From: Parvularcula lutaonensis
GTDB taxonomy: Bacteria > Pseudomonadota > Alphaproteobacteria > Caulobacterales > Parvularculaceae
DNA length: 64,000 bases
Direction of reading: 5' to 3'
NCBI RefSeq assembly: GCF_014651915.1
Contig: NZ_BMXU01000001.1
Span: 1,309,501-1,373,500 of the forward strand
The translations under genes were made by a program, and so were the position numbers. The notes below the pieces were generated by a model, which worked only from the letters and a program-made list of their open reading frames with translations, searched no databases and was not told where the DNA came from. Below, in pieces: positions 62,333-64,000 of the stretch. Positions within the stretch are counted from its first letter, which is position 1. Each line of letters starts with the position of its first letter.

Positions 62333-62836
62333 ATGATGGAAAGGCGCAGCGGAAACGAGATCACGGGTCGGCACGTCCTGTTCGCTTTCATCGCGTTCTT
62401 CGCGGTCGTGATCGTGACGGATACGATCTTCGTGAAACTGGCGGTCACCAGCTTCCCGGGAGAGCAGGTCGAGAAATCCTACTATCAGGGCCTCAACTTC
62501 AATGATCAGCTTGCAGAGAAAAAGCGGCAGGCTGCGCAAGGCTGGAGGCTGAAGCTCGTCGAGAACCCCCGCGCAGGAGAGACAAGGCGGCTCGTCGTCC
62601 GGCTCGAAACCGCCACCGGTGAACCGCTTGCCGATACAGTGCTGACTGGCAGGATTGTCCGCCCAGTGACGGATCGCGGGCTTCAGAATCTTGATTTCGA
62701 GTACCAAGGCAACGGGCTCTACACCGCCGAGATCACGCCGCTCGACCGTGGGGTCTGGGACCTCTCGCTCAAGGCTACGGCGGAAGGCGATACTGAGCCG
62801 GGGCTCGAAGCGACGAGAAGGATGATGGTGCCATGA
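62333..62836 (+). CDS. ccoH: cbb3 oxidase assembly protein CcoH (FixH)
   Basis: A 167-residue protein with one N-terminal membrane helix (about 15-32) and a FixH domain: FPGEQVEKSYYQGLNFND and GVWDLSLKA. It helps assemble CcoNOP. GAGGAGAAAC precedes the ATG and its stop overlaps ccoI (ATGA). Confidence 0.93.
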   Translation: MMERRSGNEITGRHVLFAFIAFFAVVIVTDTIFVKLAVTSFPGEQVEKSYYQGLNFNDQLAEKKRQAAQGWRLKLVENPRAGETRRLVVRLETATGEPLADTVLTGRIVRPVTDRGLQNLDFEYQGNGLYTAEITPLDRGVWDLSLKATAEGDTEPGLEATRRMMVP

Positions 62837-64000
62837 CCGCTGCCGTCCGCCATCTTGGTTGCCCCTCCGGCCTTACCCCTGCAAGGATAGCCGAGGACCG
62901 CCCCGATCCTCGGCCATTCGTCCGTGAACAAGGCGGCGAACGACACCTCGAACTCTCAGTGACCGGTGCGAAATGCGCTGGCTGCATCGCCAAGATCGAG
63001 GGAGCGTTGACGGCGCTTCCCGGGGTGAGGTCTGCGAGACTGAACCTTTCGACGGGGAAGCTGGCTGTCCGATGGACAGGGTCTTTGGCACCGATCGCGA
63101 TCACCGAAGCGGTGAATGACCTTGGCTATACGGCCATCCCCTTCGACCCGGCAGCGGCCGAAGACGCTGACGACGGCCATGGGCGCTTCCTCCTGCGCTG
63201 CATGGCCGTGGCCGGTTTTGCGTCAGCCAATATCATGCTGCTTTCTGTATCGGTCTGGGCCGCGCATGACGGTGAGATGGGCGAGGCGACGCGCGCGCTC
63301 TTGCATCTCATCTCTGCACTGATCGCCATTCCCGCGGTCGCCTTTGCCGGGCGGCCTTTCTTCCAATCGGCGTGGAAGGCACTGAGGCATGGCCGCGCCA
63401 ATATGGACGTGCCGATCTCCCTTGCCGTTTTCCTGGCGCTCGGCGTGTCGCTGTTTGAAGCACTGAGCGGCGGCGAGCACGCCTATTTCGATGCGGCCGT
63501 CATGCTCTTGTTCTTCCTGCTGATCGGGCGCTGGCTCGATCACCGGCTACGGACGAAAGCGCGCTCGGCCGCGCGGGACCTTCTCGCATTGCAGGCAACG
63601 ACCGCCCTGCGGCTCGATGACAACGGCCATGCTGAGGCAGTTTCGGCCAGGGACATCCGGCCGGGCGACAAGCTGGTGGTGCAACCGGGCACGCGCCTGC
63701 CGGTCAATGCCGAGGTCATCGAGGGGACCTCGGATCTCGACGTCGCATTCCTGACTGGCGAAACCTTGCCGAGGCTTGCCTCCCAAGGTGACACGGTCCT
63801 CGCCGGGGCGCGCAACCTTTCGTCCCGCCTCGTCGTCAAGGCCACGTCGGACACCGCAACCTCGGTGCTCTCCGACCTTGTCCGGCTTGTCGAAGCCGGC
63901 CAGCAGGCAAAAGATCAGTATACCATCCTGGCTGACAAGGCAGCCAGGGCATATGTCCCCATCGTCCATTCCCTTGCTGCGCTGACCGTCGCCGGTTGGC
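62833..64000 (+). CDS. ccoI: copper-exporting P-type ATPase CcoI (FixI), partial
   Basis: The first 389 codons are in the window; the frame stays open to base 64000. A heavy-metal-associated domain with CAGC in TGAKCAGCIAKIE is at about 43-56, preceded by an N-terminal Pro/Arg-rich extension with a lone cysteine. Then come membrane helices and the actuator domain with TGE (LTGETLPRLASQGD). It supplies copper for the CuB site of the oxidase. The phosphorylation DKTGT motif lies beyond the window. Confidence 0.93.
   Translation, partial: MTAAVRHLGCPSGLTPARIAEDRPDPRPFVREQGGERHLELSVTGAKCAGCIAKIEGALTALPGVRSARLNLSTGKLAVRWTGSLAPIAITEAVNDLGYTAIPFDPAAAEDADDGHGRFLLRCMAVAGFASANIMLLSVSVWAAHDGEMGEATRALLHLISALIAIPAVAFAGRPFFQSAWKALRHGRANMDVPISLAVFLALGVSLFEALSGGEHAYFDAAVMLLFFLLIGRWLDHRLRTKARSAARDLLALQATTALRLDDNGHAEAVSARDIRPGDKLVVQPGTRLPVNAEVIEGTSDLDVAFLTGETLPRLASQGDTVLAGARNLSSRLVVKATSDTATSVLSDLVRLVEAGQQAKDQYTILADKAARAYVPIVHSLAALTVAGW

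Overview
The window is a compact, GC-rich chromosomal segment of an alphaproteobacterium. It contains about 67 protein genes and one tRNA gene. I see no rRNA, insertion sequence, phage gene or CRISPR array. Alphaproteobacterial markers include DUF2125, DUF2336, DUF1150, an NDUFA9-like protein, a long-form dCTP deaminase, the lptCAB-rpoN-hpf-ptsN cluster and FixLJ control of a cbb3 oxidase. TonB-receptor loci with tryptophan-halogenase-like genes, together with HPPD and a FixL-type sensor, fit an aerobic, particle- or surface-associated member of Caulobacterales, Maricaulales, Parvularculales or a relative. I cannot place it more precisely from sequence alone.

Layout. 1-15083 is housekeeping and metabolism: the end of a plsC-like gene, DUF2125, hisC, methyltransferase, gloB, cupin, DUF3429, pdeM, DUF2336, TylF-like methyltransferase, dCTP deaminase, apaG, a cytochrome P450, ttcA, trpS, DUF4262, eda and pyk. 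15124-18121 is phoR-phoU-phoB without the pst transporter genes. 18118-22612 holds trkH, a patatin, an M23 lipoprotein, uppP and a DUF1150 gene with a structured leader. 22664-28445 is a leftward block for outer-membrane and nitrogen/phosphotransfer functions: CBU_0592-like, rnd, lptC-lptA-lptB, rpoN, hpf, ptsN. 28516-36137 is mixed: 2-hydroxyacid dehydrogenase, DUF1570-like peptidase, tRNA-Leu(CAG), NDUFA9-like, obgE, GNAT, rpmA, rplU and nitronate monooxygenase.

36383-47287 is an alpha-glucan utilisation locus: a DUF6445 protein, two convergent flavin-dependent halogenase-like genes, a TonB-dependent receptor, a secreted GH13 amylase and a SusB-type GH97 alpha-glucosidase. 47346-51866 is a signalling island: a single-domain response regulator, a CheB-CheR-PAS-HWE kinase fusion and a divergently transcribed short LOV protein. 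51949-53031 is hppD. 53107-64000 is a low-oxygen respiration block: heme-PAS FixL, FixJ, an extra receiver protein, a FixK-like Crp/Fnr regulator, a LacI regulator and the ccoNOQP-ccoGHI operon. The last gene, ccoI, runs off the window.

Working together: FixL/FixJ probably senses oxygen and drives the FixK-like regulator, which could act at an FNR/FixK-type site upstream of ccoN. The receptor and glycosidases form a starch or maltodextrin import path, with the halogenase-like genes as its unexplained partners. The LOV protein and HWE kinase may be a split light-sensing module. Neighbouring genes are packed tightly: six convergent pairs share a 4-base CTAA/CTAG in which both stop codons overlap.
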